From positions 1,116,001-1,180,000 of the forward strand of contig NZ_SNUS01000001.1 in the NCBI RefSeq assembly GCF_012027635.1: 64,000 nt of DNA. Reading direction: 5' to 3'. The stretch comes from Thermococcus sp. 21S9 (GTDB taxonomy: Archaea > Methanobacteriota_B > Thermococci > Thermococcales > Thermococcaceae). Every line of letters starts with the position of its first letter. Within the stretch, counting starts at the first letter, position 1. The translations under genes and the position numbers were made by a program. Below, piece by piece: positions 36,109 through 44,970 of the stretch. The notes under the pieces were generated by a model. That model worked only from the letters and a program-made list of their open reading frames with translations, had not been told where the DNA came from and ran no database searches.

Positions 36109-36158
36109 GTTTCAACTTTGCTTTTGGCGTCCAAAGGACGCCGTTTGAAGAGTGAAAC
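36109..36158. repeat. Long hairpin unit, copy B1
   Basis: Outer stem GTTTCA/TGAAAC and inner stem GGCGTCC/GGACGCC with AAA loop; same layout as 26711-26759. The fifth inner pair is T-A here and C-G in copy A. Confidence 0.7.
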
Positions 36159-36292
36159 ACTCACAAGCAAGCTTTTGGGAAAGGCTTCACCAAAAGTTAG
36201 TAGCTCCTCGCTGAGGACCCCAATAAAATCGATTTTACTCACAAAATCGCTCTTTCCAACTGGAGACCACAAAAACAGCACCCTACATGAGG

Positions 36293-36339
36293 GTTTACTC
36301 TCCCTTGACGCCCTTCGGGCGTCGATTCTAAAAGTAAAC
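36293..36339. repeat. Long hairpin unit, copy B2, inverted
   Basis: Outer stem GTTTACT/AGTAAAC and inner stem GACGCCC/GGGCGTC with TTC loop. It lies in the opposite orientation to unit B1 and is paired by different bases. Confidence 0.6.
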
Positions 36340-36444
36340 CTCTGCAAAAGGAACAATTGGAGAGGTTCTCACGCTCAAGACGACAAGTCAATGAGAAAAA
36401 CTCACCTGAAATATCGCTTTCCAAAAGGGGCTACCAACTTTGAT

Positions 36445-36468
36445 GAAACTTTGCGAAGGCAAAGTTTC
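36445..36468 (-). terminator. Perfect 10-bp hairpin directly after tRNA-Arg(GCG)
   Basis: Arms 36445-36454 and 36459-36468 are exactly complementary with a 4-base loop. In the tRNA transcript the hairpin begins 2 bases after the CCA end, so it may act in termination or 3' processing. Confidence 0.45.
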
Positions 36469-36470
36469 GA

Positions 36471-36548
36471 TGGCGCCCCGGCGGGGATTTGAACCCCGGA
36501 CCTCGAGGTCCGCAGCCTCGCGCCCTATCCAGACTAGGCCACCGGGGC
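36471..36548 (-). tRNA. tRNA-Arg(GCG)
   Basis: A 78-base tRNA on the minus strand. Acceptor GCCCCGG/CCGGGGC, discriminator G, encoded CCA. Anticodon loop CTGCGGA in stem CGAGG/CCTCG; T arm CCGGG-GTTCAAAT-type. A TATA box lies 29 bases upstream. Confidence 0.95.
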
Positions 36549-36576
36549 ACTGCCCGCTAACCCTTCTCGGAAACGC

Positions 36577-36584
36577 TTTATAAA
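36577..36584 (-). promoter_or_regulatory. TATA box of tRNA-Arg(GCG)
   Basis: TTTATAAA located 28 bases from the tRNA-Arg 5' end, on the minus strand. Confidence 0.55.
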
Positions 36585-36610
36585 TTTAACCTTTCCCAGA
36601 GACCGAAAAA

Positions 36611-36618
36611 TTTATAAA
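36611..36618 (+). promoter_or_regulatory. TATA box of tRNA-Gly
   Basis: TTTATAAA located 31 bases before the tRNA-Gly 5' end; with the tRNA-Arg box it forms a divergent tRNA promoter pair. Confidence 0.55.
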
Positions 36619-36649
36619 TGCTCCCCGGATGAGTTAGTATCGGGCCTGT

Positions 36650-36726
36650 GCGGTGGTAGTCTAGCCTGGCTAGGACAGCGGCCTGCCACGCCGCTGGCCC
36701 GGGTTCAAATCCCGGCCACCGCACCA
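36650..36726 (+). tRNA. tRNA-Gly(GCC)
   Basis: A 77-base tRNA. Acceptor GCGGTGG/CCACCGC, discriminator A, encoded CCA. Anticodon loop CTGCCAC in stem GCGGC/GCCGC; T arm CCGGG-TTCAAAT-CCCGG. Confidence 0.95.
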
Positions 36727-36802
36727 CAAACTTCTTCTGGGGCTTCATCTCAAAACAAGTTCTCTCTGTCTGCTCTCTTGATACATAAGAAAAGAACATC
36801 AG

Positions 36803-37873
36803 TTAGTTCTCACTGGAGTTTTCAACACTTTTTCCAAGCTCAAAGAGCTCCCTGGAAATCCTCCTCAGCCGTTCGTCGCCCTTTTCTTTGGCCTCCTCGA
36901 GCATCTCAAAGGCGAGGAACTTCAGAATCCTGCCCCTCTTCCATTCGTCAGTTGCCCATATCAGCGCGTTTCGTAGGAACTCCGTGTCAACTCCCCTCTC
37001 CTTGGTAACCTCATAGGCCACCATCAGCCTCGTTGCAGGGTTATGGGTCTTTTCGAGGTACTTCAGAACTAACTCAGGCTTGTCGAGGTTTTTTCTGGCC
37101 AGGAGCGACCCCAGGACATCCGAAACTTCAAGCTCCCGAAATATTTCCTCTGCCCTGGCCGTGTCTCCTGTTTCAAGAAGCCTAACGCCAATTTCCTCAA
37201 GGTAAAAGCTCCTGAAGGGCTCGGGAAGCCCCTTTGCGAGCTTCTCGGCTTCTTCAAGTTCACCCTCCTCAATGAGCTTTCTGATGTATTCGAACACGTA
37301 GTCCTCGGGCTCTGACTCCTCGCTTTCAAAAACCGGCTTCGGCGGTTCCCTCTTTGGACCCTCCGCTGACCTGTCCACTACCCCGCTCATGACTTCCCCC
37401 TTAATCCTGTGGAGCACCGAGCCGGGCATCAGCTTGCCGTCCTTGTAGATGATTCCGTATGGGAGGGGTTTGAGGTCCTCAAGGTCCCTCTCATCGAGTT
37501 TCAGGTCGCTCAATCGAATCTCAACGCCCTTGGTCGCTATGGCCCTCGCCAGGAAGTTGCTAACCGCCCTAAAGGCTTTCTTCCTCAGGAATGAGTTTCC
37601 AATCTTCCTCGCGGTTTCCAGGGCCTCTTTGAACTTTTCATTCTTGGAAAAAATGTAGGCCAGGGAGCGAAGCGCCTCGTCCCTAACCGAGGGTTCTTCA
37701 ATGGACAGTGCCACCTCGAGGGCCCTCTCCGGTTCATCCGCGAGGGCTTCTGCGACCCATCTTAGTGCATAGGAGCGCCAGTAGGGGTCTTCTATCTTCC
37801 TTGCTTCCCCCTCTGCCCCCGCAACGTCCCCTTCGCTGAGGAGTTGCCTGACGAGTAACAGCCTCTCGTCCAT
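36803..37873 (-). CDS. Alpha-solenoid (TPR-like) repeat protein
   Basis: The 356-residue protein has helical repeats at both ends (residues about 1-110 and 195-350) separated by a less structured, charged linker with KREPPKPVFESEESEPEDYV. Repeats such as EDPYWRSYALRWVAEALA and EEPSVRDEALRSLAYIF resemble those of the protein at 32247-33548. Function unknown; scaffold role is inferred. It follows the uridine phosphorylase gene by one base on the same strand, suggesting co-transcription. Confidence 0.75.
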   Translation of the reverse strand: MDERLLLVRQLLSEGDVAGAEGEARKIEDPYWRSYALRWVAEALADEPERALEVALSIEEPSVRDEALRSLAYIFSKNEKFKEALETARKIGNSFLRKKAFRAVSNFLARAIATKGVEIRLSDLKLDERDLEDLKPLPYGIIYKDGKLMPGSVLHRIKGEVMSGVVDRSAEGPKREPPKPVFESEESEPEDYVFEYIRKLIEEGELEEAEKLAKGLPEPFRSFYLEEIGVRLLETGDTARAEEIFRELEVSDVLGSLLARKNLDKPELVLKYLEKTHNPATRLMVAYEVTKERGVDTEFLRNALIWATDEWKRGRILKFLAFEMLEEAKEKGDERLRRISRELFELGKSVENSSEN

Positions 37874-37874
37874 C

Positions 37875-38708
37875 TCAACCCCTCAGCCCGGGGAACCATA
37901 CCTTCTTTCCTTTCCTCTCTTTCTCCTCGTCCCACTCGGCGAGTATCTTCACGGCCTCGCTTGCCACCATCGCGGCTTCCTTCTCACCGGCCTTTCCGAA
38001 CTCGTTCGTAACGCGGTTCGCAAACACTGCACAGACGCAACCGGCCCTAAGCCCGTAGATGTTGGCGAGGGTGTAGAGAGTGGCCGCCTCCATTTCAAAG
38101 TTCGTTACCCTCGCCTGTCTGAGGTCGTCCACTATGTTCCTCGCGAAGCTCGGGAAGTAGCCGTTCAGACCCGGTCTGCCCTGGCCAAGGTAGAAGCTGT
38201 CCGTCGAGGCCGTGATGCCGATGTGGTATCTAACTCCAAGGGTTTCGGCCGCCTCGATAAGAGCCAAAGTCACCTCAAGGTCCGCAACGGCTGGATACTC
38301 GACGCGGACGTACTGCTTTGAGGTTCCTTCGAGCCTCACCGCCGCCTTGGCTATAATCAGGTCGCCTATTTCCATTCCCGGCTGGATTGCACCAGTTGAA
38401 CCAACCCTTATGAACGTGTCAGCGCCTATCGCCGCGAGCTCCTCGATGGCGATAGCGGTCGAGGGCCCGCCTATTCCCGTCGAGGTGACGCTTATTGGAA
38501 CGCCCTTGTATTTGCCGGTGTGCGTTCTGTACTCCCTGTGAAAGGCTATCTCCCTCGCTTCATCCCAGAGGGAGCTTATCTTCGGCACTCTCTCCGGGTC
38601 GCCCGGCAGGAGAACGTAGCGCGCAACGTCACCTGGCTTGCAGGCTATGTGGTACTGGTAGCCTTCCTCGGTTTGTGGCCTTTCGGCTGAAATGAACTTC
38701 TCACCCAT
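37875..38708 (-). CDS. udp: Uridine phosphorylase
   Basis: The 277-residue NP-I family phosphorylase cleaves uridine to uracil and ribose 1-phosphate. Motifs: VLLPGDPERVPKIS (phosphate), GIGGPSTAIAIEELAAIGAD, RVGSTGAIQPG and FEMEAATLYTLANIYGLRAG (ribose Glu-Met-Glu). The ATG at 38708 follows AAGGTGGTT; a GTG at 38717 is less likely. With the purine phosphorylase at 33591 it points to nucleoside salvage. Confidence 0.9.
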   Translation of the reverse strand: MGEKFISAERPQTEEGYQYHIACKPGDVARYVLLPGDPERVPKISSLWDEAREIAFHREYRTHTGKYKGVPISVTSTGIGGPSTAIAIEELAAIGADTFIRVGSTGAIQPGMEIGDLIIAKAAVRLEGTSKQYVRVEYPAVADLEVTLALIEAAETLGVRYHIGITASTDSFYLGQGRPGLNGYFPSFARNIVDDLRQARVTNFEMEAATLYTLANIYGLRAGCVCAVFANRVTNEFGKAGEKEAAMVASEAVKILAEWDEEKERKGKKVWFPGLRG

Positions 38709-38771
38709 GGCAACCACCTTTTTAAGTTTCGATGTCTTTTATTCCACACCATCCCTAAAAAAGGTGATGCT

Positions 38772-39824
38772 ATGCTACGCTGTTCCCGATGCGGGAGGAC
38801 ATACCCGGAAACCTTTCGCCTTACCTGCGACTGCGGGGGAACGCTCCTCGTCGAGAGTAACTTAAAGGCATTCACACCGGAGCCGTTCCTCGACGTGAGA
38901 CGCTACCGCAGGCATCTGCCCGTTAACGGGAGAGTCATCCCGGTTCCAGCGATTACACCTGTAAGCGGGCTCGAAATCAACGGTGTTAAGGCCTTCTTTA
39001 AGCTTGACTACCTCCAGCCGAGCGGGTCCTTCAAGGACAGGGGCACCTGGGTTACGGTTTCAAAGTTGCTCAATGAGGGCATCACAGAGGTCGTCCTTGA
39101 CAGCTCCGGGAACGTCGCGCTGAGCTTCGCACTCTACGGCCTTGCAAACGGAATCCGCGTTCATGCCTTCGTCTCCTACGATACGAGCCCCGGCAAGCTC
39201 TCGCTCCTCCAGGGGCTCGGTGCTGTTGTTCATTACGTTGACGGAGACAGAATGGCCGTCCACGAGCGCGCGGTCGAGTTCTCCGAGCGGAGCGGAATCA
39301 CCTACGTCTCCCACTGGCTCAACCCCTACTTCCTGGAGGGCACCAAGACGGTGGCCTTTGAAATCTACGAGCAACTCGGAGTTCCCGACTGGGTTCTTGC
39401 CCCGACCGGAAGTGGAGCCCTCTTTCTCGGCCTCTGGAAGGGTTTCTCCGAACTAAAATCGATGGGGGAGATTGATAGACTTCCAAGGCTCGTCGCGGTT
39501 CAGGCTTCCGGCTACGAGAGCCTCTGCGAGCGCTCGGCAGTGAAAAACATCCTCGCTGAAGGGATAGCCATTCCCGAACCGCCGAGGCTCGACGAGATGA
39601 GAAAGGCTCTGAAAGAAACCGACGGGCTCTGCGTGAGCGTTGACGAGCTTGAAACGATGGGCGCGCTCAGCTGGCTTAAGAGGCATGGCTTTCTGGTCGA
39701 GCCAACGTCCGCCGTTGTTCTCTCCGCGCTGTGGAAGCTCATTGAAACGGACCTGGTTGAAAAAGGTGAACTCGTTGTTTTGCCTCTGACGGGGTCTGGA
39801 CTTAAACTAACCCAAGGTATTTAA
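38772..39824 (+). CDS. Threonine synthase-like PLP enzyme
   Basis: The 350-residue fold-type II PLP enzyme has an N-terminal zinc-ribbon-like [20 protein letters not shown], a PLP lysine in [10 protein letters not shown] (near residue 86), the [13 protein letters not shown] asparagine loop and the phosphate-binding [10 protein letters not shown]. This fits threonine synthase (O-phosphohomoserine to threonine), but paralogues such as cysteate or threonine deaminase-like enzymes cannot be excluded. Confidence 0.8.
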   Translation: MLRCSRCGRTYPETFRLTCDCGGTLLVESNLKAFTPEPFLDVRRYRRHLPVNGRVIPVPAITPVSGLEINGVKAFFKLDYLQPSGSFKDRGTWVTVSKLLNEGITEVVLDSSGNVALSFALYGLANGIRVHAFVSYDTSPGKLSLLQGLGAVVHYVDGDRMAVHERAVEFSERSGITYVSHWLNPYFLEGTKTVAFEIYEQLGVPDWVLAPTGSGALFLGLWKGFSELKSMGEIDRLPRLVAVQASGYESLCERSAVKNILAEGIAIPEPPRLDEMRKALKETDGLCVSVDELETMGALSWLKRHGFLVEPTSAVVLSALWKLIETDLVEKGELVVLPLTGSGLKLTQGI

Positions 39825-39858
39825 ACTCTTGCGCCAACTAACTCCGGAGGTGGTGGCG

Positions 39859-40734
39859 ATGATAAGGTACCCTGCAGTCGCGGGAAGCTTCTATCCATCT
39901 GACGAGACGCTCATCGAGATGCTGGGGGAGTTCTTCAGCGACCTTGGCGAGGAGGGTAGCGAGAGAAGGATAACAGCCGGAGTCGCACCCCACGCCGGCT
40001 ACGTCTTTTCGGGCTACACAGCATCGAGAACATACAAGGCCATCTTCGAGGACGGCCTGCCGGAGACCTTCGTAATCCTCGGGCCGAACCATACAGGCCT
40101 CGGCTCGCCGATAGCGGTCTATCCTGAGGGAGAATGGCTGACACCACTCGGGAGCATCGAGGTCGATGCCGAGATGTCCAAGGCGATAGCGAAGCTCTCG
40201 GGCATAGCGGACTTGGACGAACTCGCGCACAGGTACGAGCATTCCATCGAGGTTCAGGTGCCCTTCATTCAGTACCTTGCCGAGCTCGCGGGTAAAAAAG
40301 TCAAAATCGTCCCGATAACCCTCGGCATTCAGGACGAGGAGGTTTCAAGGGCCCTCGGAAAGGCGATATTCGAGGCGAGCGAGGAACTCGGCAGGGACGT
40401 CGTGGTCATAGCGAGCACCGACTTCATGCACTACGGCCCGGCCTACGGCTACGTGCCCTTCAGAGCGAGGGCCGACGAGCTCCCGCACAGGATAAAGGAG
40501 TGGGACTTCAGGCTGATAAGGAGAATCCTTGACTTCGACGTTGACGGCCTGTTTAGAGAGCTCCGCGAGATGAGGCACACGATGTGCGGGCCCGGGGCCG
40601 TTGGGACTGCCATCGTTTACTCCCGTCTCGCCGGGGCGCTTGAGGCGGAGCTTTTGCACTACACGACGAGCTACGAGGTCAGCAGGAGCACCGAGGCGGT
40701 CGTTGGCTACGCGAGCATCGTGATGAGGAAGTGA
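39859..40734 (+). CDS. MEMO1-family protein (AmmeMemoRadiSam protein B)
   Basis: The 291-residue protein is related to extradiol dioxygenase-fold MEMO. It keeps the family's conserved residues in [24 protein letters not shown] and STDFMHYGP. In archaea it is linked with AMMECR1 and a radical SAM protein, which are not in this window. The ATG at 39859 follows GGAGGTGGTGGCG; the frame extends 30 bases further upstream without a good start. Confidence 0.9.
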   Translation: MIRYPAVAGSFYPSDETLIEMLGEFFSDLGEEGSERRITAGVAPHAGYVFSGYTASRTYKAIFEDGLPETFVILGPNHTGLGSPIAVYPEGEWLTPLGSIEVDAEMSKAIAKLSGIADLDELAHRYEHSIEVQVPFIQYLAELAGKKVKIVPITLGIQDEEVSRALGKAIFEASEELGRDVVVIASTDFMHYGPAYGYVPFRARADELPHRIKEWDFRLIRRILDFDVDGLFRELREMRHTMCGPGAVGTAIVYSRLAGALEAELLHYTTSYEVSRSTEAVVGYASIVMRK

Positions 40735-40765
40735 AGTTTTAATAGTTCCCCTCCTATTTTCTACC

Positions 40766-41041
40766 ATGAACATCGACGATGCCGTGAGAAAAATCCTCCA
40801 GCTCGGCGGTGACAGGGTGAAGTTCGTCATTCTCTTCGGCTCCCACGCGAGGGGGGAGGTGAGGAGGGACAGCGACGTTGATATCCTCGTGGAGTCTGAA
40901 AGGCCCGTTGGGTTGATAACGTTCGTTCGCCTTCAGGAATACCTTGAGGGGCTCCTCGGGGTTAAGGTTGACCTCGTAACGAAAAACGCTCTAAAAAAGC
41001 GCCTCAAAGAAAGGATTCTGGAAGAGGTGAAATACGCATGA
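40766..41041 (+). CDS. MNT-type minimal nucleotidyltransferase
   Basis: The 91-residue protein has the polymerase-beta-type motif [19 protein letters not shown] (GS, then DxD). MNT proteins usually act as antitoxins that modify a HEPN toxin encoded next to them. No HEPN gene is found here; the next gene, mevalonate kinase, starts 22 bases on. It may be an orphan antitoxin or serve another target. No clear ribosome binding site precedes the ATG; a TTTTAATAG box lies 25 bases before it, so the mRNA may be leaderless. Confidence 0.82.
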   Translation: MNIDDAVRKILQLGGDRVKFVILFGSHARGEVRRDSDVDILVESERPVGLITFVRLQEYLEGLLGVKVDLVTKNALKKRLKERILEEVKYA

Positions 41042-41063
41042 AGAAACTCCTGGAGGGTCAAAG

Positions 41064-42068
41064 ATGAGGGTTCTGGCATCTGCCCCTGCTAAAATTATCC
41101 TCTTCGGCGAGCACAGCGTTGTCTATGGAAAGCCCGCGATTGCCGCCGCGATAAACCTGAGAACCTACGTATGGGCCGAGTTCAACGACAGGGGAGCAAT
41201 CAGGATAGAGGCCAAGGACATACGGGTTCCCGGTTTGACAGTTTCCTTCTCGGAGGACGAGATTTACTTCGAGAGCGATTACGGGAAAGCCGCAGAGGTC
41301 CTCAGCTACGTCCGCCAGGCGATAGAGCTCGTGAAGGACGAGGCTGGAAAGAACGGAAGGGGCATCACCGTCTCGATAACGTCTCAGATTCCAGTTGGGG
41401 CTGGCCTCGGTTCATCTGCCGCCGTAGCGGTTGCCACAATCGGCGCGGTTTCAAAGCTCCTCGGTCTCGAGCTGACCAACGAGGAAATCGGAAAGCTCGG
41501 CCACAGGGTTGAACTCCTCGTTCAAGGAGCATCGAGCGGTATCGACCCGACGGTCTCGGCGATAGGTGGCTTTATTCACTACGAGAAGGGAAACTTCGAG
41601 CACCTCCCCTTCACTGAGCTTCCCATAGTTGTCGGTTACACGGGCTCCAGCGGTTCAACAAAGGAACTCGTAGCGATGGTGAGGAGGACCTACGAGGAGA
41701 TGCCGGAGATAGTCGAGCCCGTCCTCGTTGCGATGGGCAAGATAGTGGAGAAGGCCCGGGAGGTTCTCCTTTCAGACCTCGACGAGAGCCTTCGCTTCGA
41801 GAGGCTTGGAAGGCTGATGAACATCAACCACGGCCTCCTTGATGCCCTCGGCGTTTCGACGAAAAAACTCAGTGAGCTGGTCTATGCAGCGAGAACCGCC
41901 GGGGCTTTGGGGGCCAAGATAACCGGGGCCGGTGGAGGTGGCTGTATGTACGCCCTCGCTCCGGAGAAACAGAGCGAGGTAGCCACTGCGATAACGATAG
42001 CGGGTGGAACGCCGATGATAACCGAGATAAGCAGGGAAGGCCTTAGGATAGAGGAGGTGATTCCGTGA
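41064..42068 (+). CDS. mvk: Mevalonate kinase
   Basis: The 334-residue GHMP kinase phosphorylates mevalonate in the archaeal mevalonate pathway. Motifs: [20 protein letters not shown], the ATP loop [15 protein letters not shown] and [14 protein letters not shown]. It ends overlapping the next gene by 4 bases, forming an operon with ipk and idi. Confidence 0.95.
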   Translation: MRVLASAPAKIILFGEHSVVYGKPAIAAAINLRTYVWAEFNDRGAIRIEAKDIRVPGLTVSFSEDEIYFESDYGKAAEVLSYVRQAIELVKDEAGKNGRGITVSITSQIPVGAGLGSSAAVAVATIGAVSKLLGLELTNEEIGKLGHRVELLVQGASSGIDPTVSAIGGFIHYEKGNFEHLPFTELPIVVGYTGSSGSTKELVAMVRRTYEEMPEIVEPVLVAMGKIVEKAREVLLSDLDESLRFERLGRLMNINHGLLDALGVSTKKLSELVYAARTAGALGAKITGAGGGGCMYALAPEKQSEVATAITIAGGTPMITEISREGLRIEEVIP

Positions 42069-42859
42069 TAATCGTCAAGCTCGGCGGAAGCGTCTTCAGC
42101 GACAAATCCGGTGAGCCCGAGAACTTCAGGGAGAACGTTGTCCGTTCAATAGCGGAGGAGATTAAGAGATTCTATCCCGAGGAGGACTTCATAATAGTTC
42201 ACGGTGGCGGGAGCTTTGGTCACCACTATGCCAAGGAATACAGAATCCGGGACGGACTCCTTGGGTTATCAGAGGAAAACCTTTTCTGGCGCAAGAAGGG
42301 TTTCTCTCTAACCCACCACGCCATGTTGCGGGCGAGCATGAAAATCGTTGAAGCCTTCATTGAGAGAGGCCTCCCCGCGGTCTCCGTCTCGAGTTCCTCT
42401 GTGTTCCTCATGGATTCCAACAAGGTTGTCTACGGTGATGTTGAGCCCGTGAGGAAGCTGATTGAAACGGGGTTCATCCCCGTCCTTTTCGGAGATGTGG
42501 CAGTTGACCTCGCTCGGGGCGTTGATATACTCTCCGGCGACCAGATAGTTACCTACCTCACCAAGCTCTTCAGGCCGAGGAAGGTAATTTTCCTGATGAG
42601 CGTCGACGGAATCTACGACGGAAAACCGGGCGAGGGGACCCTACTCTTTGAACTTTCCCCGGATGAAATAGACAACCTCATAAAGCGTCTCGCTGGGTCT
42701 GCAGGAACCGATGTAACGGGAGGAATAATAAACAAGCTAAGGGAAGCGAAGGAGATAGCGCGTTTCGCGGAGGTCTGGTTCGTCAACGGCCTCGTCCCTG
42801 GCAGGTTGGAAGGTGCGATAAAGGGCGACGGCTTCGGGACGAGGATTCCAAAAGCCTAA
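42065..42859 (+). CDS. ipk: Isopentenyl phosphate kinase
   Basis: The 264-residue amino-acid-kinase-fold enzyme converts isopentenyl phosphate to IPP, the archaeal alternative route. N-terminal [11 protein letters not shown], then [15 protein letters not shown] with the catalytic His, and late [14 protein letters not shown]. It starts with GTG overlapping the mvk stop (GTGA). Confidence 0.94.
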   Translation: MIIVKLGGSVFSDKSGEPENFRENVVRSIAEEIKRFYPEEDFIIVHGGGSFGHHYAKEYRIRDGLLGLSEENLFWRKKGFSLTHHAMLRASMKIVEAFIERGLPAVSVSSSSVFLMDSNKVVYGDVEPVRKLIETGFIPVLFGDVAVDLARGVDILSGDQIVTYLTKLFRPRKVIFLMSVDGIYDGKPGEGTLLFELSPDEIDNLIKRLAGSAGTDVTGGIINKLREAKEIARFAEVWFVNGLVPGRLEGAIKGDGFGTRIPKA

Positions 42860-42892
42860 TAATCCTCCTGAGAAGTTTTGGCGGTGGTTGGA

Positions 42893-44014
42893 ATGGAGGA
42901 GTTTGATAGGGAGGAGCTGACCATCATCAGGAAGTTCGAGCACATAGAGCACTGCCTCAAGAGGAACGTTCAGGCTCACGTTTCCAACGGTTTTGAGGAC
43001 GTGCACTTCGTCCACATGAGTCTGCCCGAGATTGACAAGGATGAAATCGATTTGAGCGTCGAGTTCCTCGGGAGGCGCTTTGACTACCCGATTTTCATAG
43101 CGGGAATGACCGGTGGAACGAAGGGTTCCCAGCTCGCCGGAAGGATAAACAAGACCCTCGCGAAGGCGGCGCAGGAGCTCAACATACCGATGGGCGTCGG
43201 CAGTCAGAGGGCGATGATAAGGAAACCTGAAACCTGGGAGAGCTACTACGTTAGAGATGTAGCTCCGGACGTCTTCCTCGTCGGCAACCTTGGGGCACCG
43301 CAGTTCTCCGAAACCATCCCGGAGCGCTACGGCATAGAGGAGGCTTTAAAGGCCGTCGAGACGATTCAGGCGGACGCTCTGGCGATACACATGAACCCCC
43401 TGCAGGAGAGCGTCCAGCCCGAGGGGGACACGCAGTACAGGGGTGTTCTCAAAGCTTTGGCTGAACTCAAGGCGGAGTTTCCCTACCCGATAATAGCGAA
43501 GGAAACAGGAGCGGGGGTTTCCAGGGAGGTCGCGATTAGACTGGAGAGCATTGGAATCGATGCGATAGACGTGGGTGGTCTCGGAGGGACAAGCTGGAGC
43601 GCGGTCGAGTACTACCGCGCAAAGGACGAGCTCGGAAGGAACCTCGCGCTCCGCTTCTGGGACTGGGGGATTAAGACCGCTATAAGCGTCGCCGAGGTTC
43701 GCTATTCGACTGACCTGCCGATTATAGCAACGGGAGGAATGCGCGACGGGATAACGATGGCCAAAGCCCTCGCGATGGGCGCGACATTTGCGGGGGTGGC
43801 GTTACCCCTCCTCAAGCCCGCTGTGAAGGGCGACGTCGAGGGCGTCATCAAAATCCTGAGGCGCTACATCGAGGAGATAAGGAACTCGATGTTCCTCGTT
43901 GGTGCCAAAAACGTCGAGGAGCTGAGGAGGGTCCCGCTCGTCATCACGGGCTTCACGAGGGAGTGGCTCGAGCAGAGGATTGACCTGCCAACATACCTAA
44001 AAATTAGGGGGTGA
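42893..44014 (+). CDS. fni: Isopentenyl-diphosphate isomerase, type 2
   Basis: The 373-residue FMN-dependent isomerase interconverts IPP and DMAPP. Motifs: [12 protein letters not shown] (FMN), [29 protein letters not shown] with the catalytic Gln/Glu, and [17 protein letters not shown]. The ATG at 42893 follows GGTGGTTGGA. The TGA stop is followed directly by the AT-rich orphan pair. Confidence 0.95.
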   Translation: MEEFDREELTIIRKFEHIEHCLKRNVQAHVSNGFEDVHFVHMSLPEIDKDEIDLSVEFLGRRFDYPIFIAGMTGGTKGSQLAGRINKTLAKAAQELNIPMGVGSQRAMIRKPETWESYYVRDVAPDVFLVGNLGAPQFSETIPERYGIEEALKAVETIQADALAIHMNPLQESVQPEGDTQYRGVLKALAELKAEFPYPIIAKETGAGVSREVAIRLESIGIDAIDVGGLGGTSWSAVEYYRAKDELGRNLALRFWDWGIKTAISVAEVRYSTDLPIIATGGMRDGITMAKALAMGATFAGVALPLLKPAVKGDVEGVIKILRRYIEEIRNSMFLVGAKNVEELRRVPLVITGFTREWLEQRIDLPTYLKIRG

Positions 44015-44017
44015 TTA

Positions 44018-44500
44018 TTGTTGGATATCTCCCCAGTGGAGATTTCTCGATTTTTGGTTATTATAGTTGGTCTTTATGGCTCTTATAAAGACATTAAAAA
44101 TAGCCGTCTTATAATACGCCGGAATGCTCTTAGTAGTTCCATAATCTACCAGAGAACTTTAAAGTCTCTTGAGAATAAAATGTATAACGTTTTGTTTGGT
44201 AAACCTAATTCGAGAGAGCGGATTATTCTGCTAACAGCCCCTCTTGGCGTTGTAGTTGCTGTAATGTTTTACATCATACACTACATCAAAAGTTCAGGAG
44301 TTGATGATTTTCAGGGGTTCCTACTGGAGTTTTTTATTAATAGTGACAAGGGCATTAACTTTGTGAGTTACATTGCTATCTTGATGATGTATCTATGGTT
44401 ATTTTTTAAACTATTAAACTATATTATAGAAGATCCTTACGGAGATATCCATCTAAAGCTCCACTTATGTCATTCCATGAGAAACTTTTGTACCAATTAG
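44018..44500 (+). CDS. Orphan membrane protein, AT-rich
   Basis: The 160-residue protein has two or three hydrophobic segments (FLVIIVGLYGS, LTAPLGVVVAVMFYIIHYI, YIAILMMYLWLFFKLL). It is visibly AT-rich with codons (ATA, TTA, TTT) unlike its neighbours. The start is TTG at 44018 or 44021 after GGGGTGA; exact start uncertain. No homolog is recognised. It overlaps the next orphan by 34 bases and splits the isoprenoid operon. Confidence 0.6.
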   Translation: MLDISPVEISRFLVIIVGLYGSYKDIKNSRLIIRRNALSSSIIYQRTLKSLENKMYNVLFGKPNSRERIILLTAPLGVVVAVMFYIIHYIKSSGVDDFQGFLLEFFINSDKGINFVSYIAILMMYLWLFFKLLNYIIEDPYGDIHLKLHLCHSMRNFCTN

Positions 44501-44925
44501 TTGAGATACTGATGGAATTGTTTTCTGTCATTATCATCTCTGGCATGATCCTGTACGCACTGGGACTTTATGCTTTATACTTACAATTCAGAGACGCTTC
44601 TTATATATACAGTATTGTGATAACTATTTTGTTTCTGGCATTGTTTTTCATGTATATCCTACGGGATTACTTAAGATTGAGAAGTTCTATATTGGGAATG
44701 GCAGGATATAGTCTTATACTGCATGGTCATATAAGTCCCCCAAAGGTGAAAGTTGTTCTAAAAAATGGGCGTGAAATTCTCGGACAAGTAGTTCCACCGT
44801 ATACTGATAAAAACGTGATGGTTGTCTTACATTTTCCATATTTTTCAGATACTCCACGAGTACTCAATTATATCCCCTGGGATGAAATTTCATGTTTTGA
44901 ACTTTATGAGATTGACGAATCCTAA
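44467..44925 (+). CDS. Orphan membrane protein with C-terminal beta domain
   Basis: The 152-residue protein has two hydrophobic helices (FSVIIISGMILYALGLYA, SIVITILFLALFFMYILRDY) followed by a soluble beta-rich end (KVVLKNGREILGQVV, YIPWDEISCFELYE) that recalls a small barrel. AT-rich as its neighbour. The ATG at 44467 lies inside the previous frame. It may form a two-component membrane unit with the upstream gene; function unknown. Confidence 0.6.
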   Translation: MSFHEKLLYQLVEILMELFSVIIISGMILYALGLYALYLQFRDASYIYSIVITILFLALFFMYILRDYLRLRSSILGMAGYSLILHGHISPPKVKVVLKNGREILGQVVPPYTDKNVMVVLHFPYFSDTPRVLNYIPWDEISCFELYEIDES

Positions 44926-44934
44926 AATGCACAC

Positions 44935-44946
44935 CTTTTTAAACCC
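44935..44946 (+). promoter_or_regulatory. TATA box for RNase J
   Basis: CTTTTTAAACCC, about 70 bases before the RNase J ATG, giving a predicted leader of about 45 bases that includes a GC-rich hairpin. Confidence 0.5.
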
Positions 44947-44970
44947 TCGTTCAGAGTAATGTCCAACGCA

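Larger units (their letters stand above)
35925..36470. repeat. tRNA-Arg-associated intergenic repeat, copy B
   Basis: A gene-free region of about 545 bases downstream of tRNA-Arg(GCG). Its part 36029-36162 aligns with copy A. It is packed with inverted repeats: TTGGTCAA/TTGACCAA (35928 and 36003), AAAATCGATTTT near 36226, hairpin units at 36109-36158 and 36293-36339, and a perfect hairpin beside the tRNA at 36445-36468. Open frames such as 36088-36492 run through these palindromes and are not considered genes. Confidence 0.65.

Noticed and set aside
36088-36492. A 134-codon frame in repeat copy B, with a similar short frame in copy A
   Set aside because: It runs through hairpin repeats and into tRNA-Arg. 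Both strands give equally similar peptides between copies, so the resemblance comes from DNA repeats, not from a protein.
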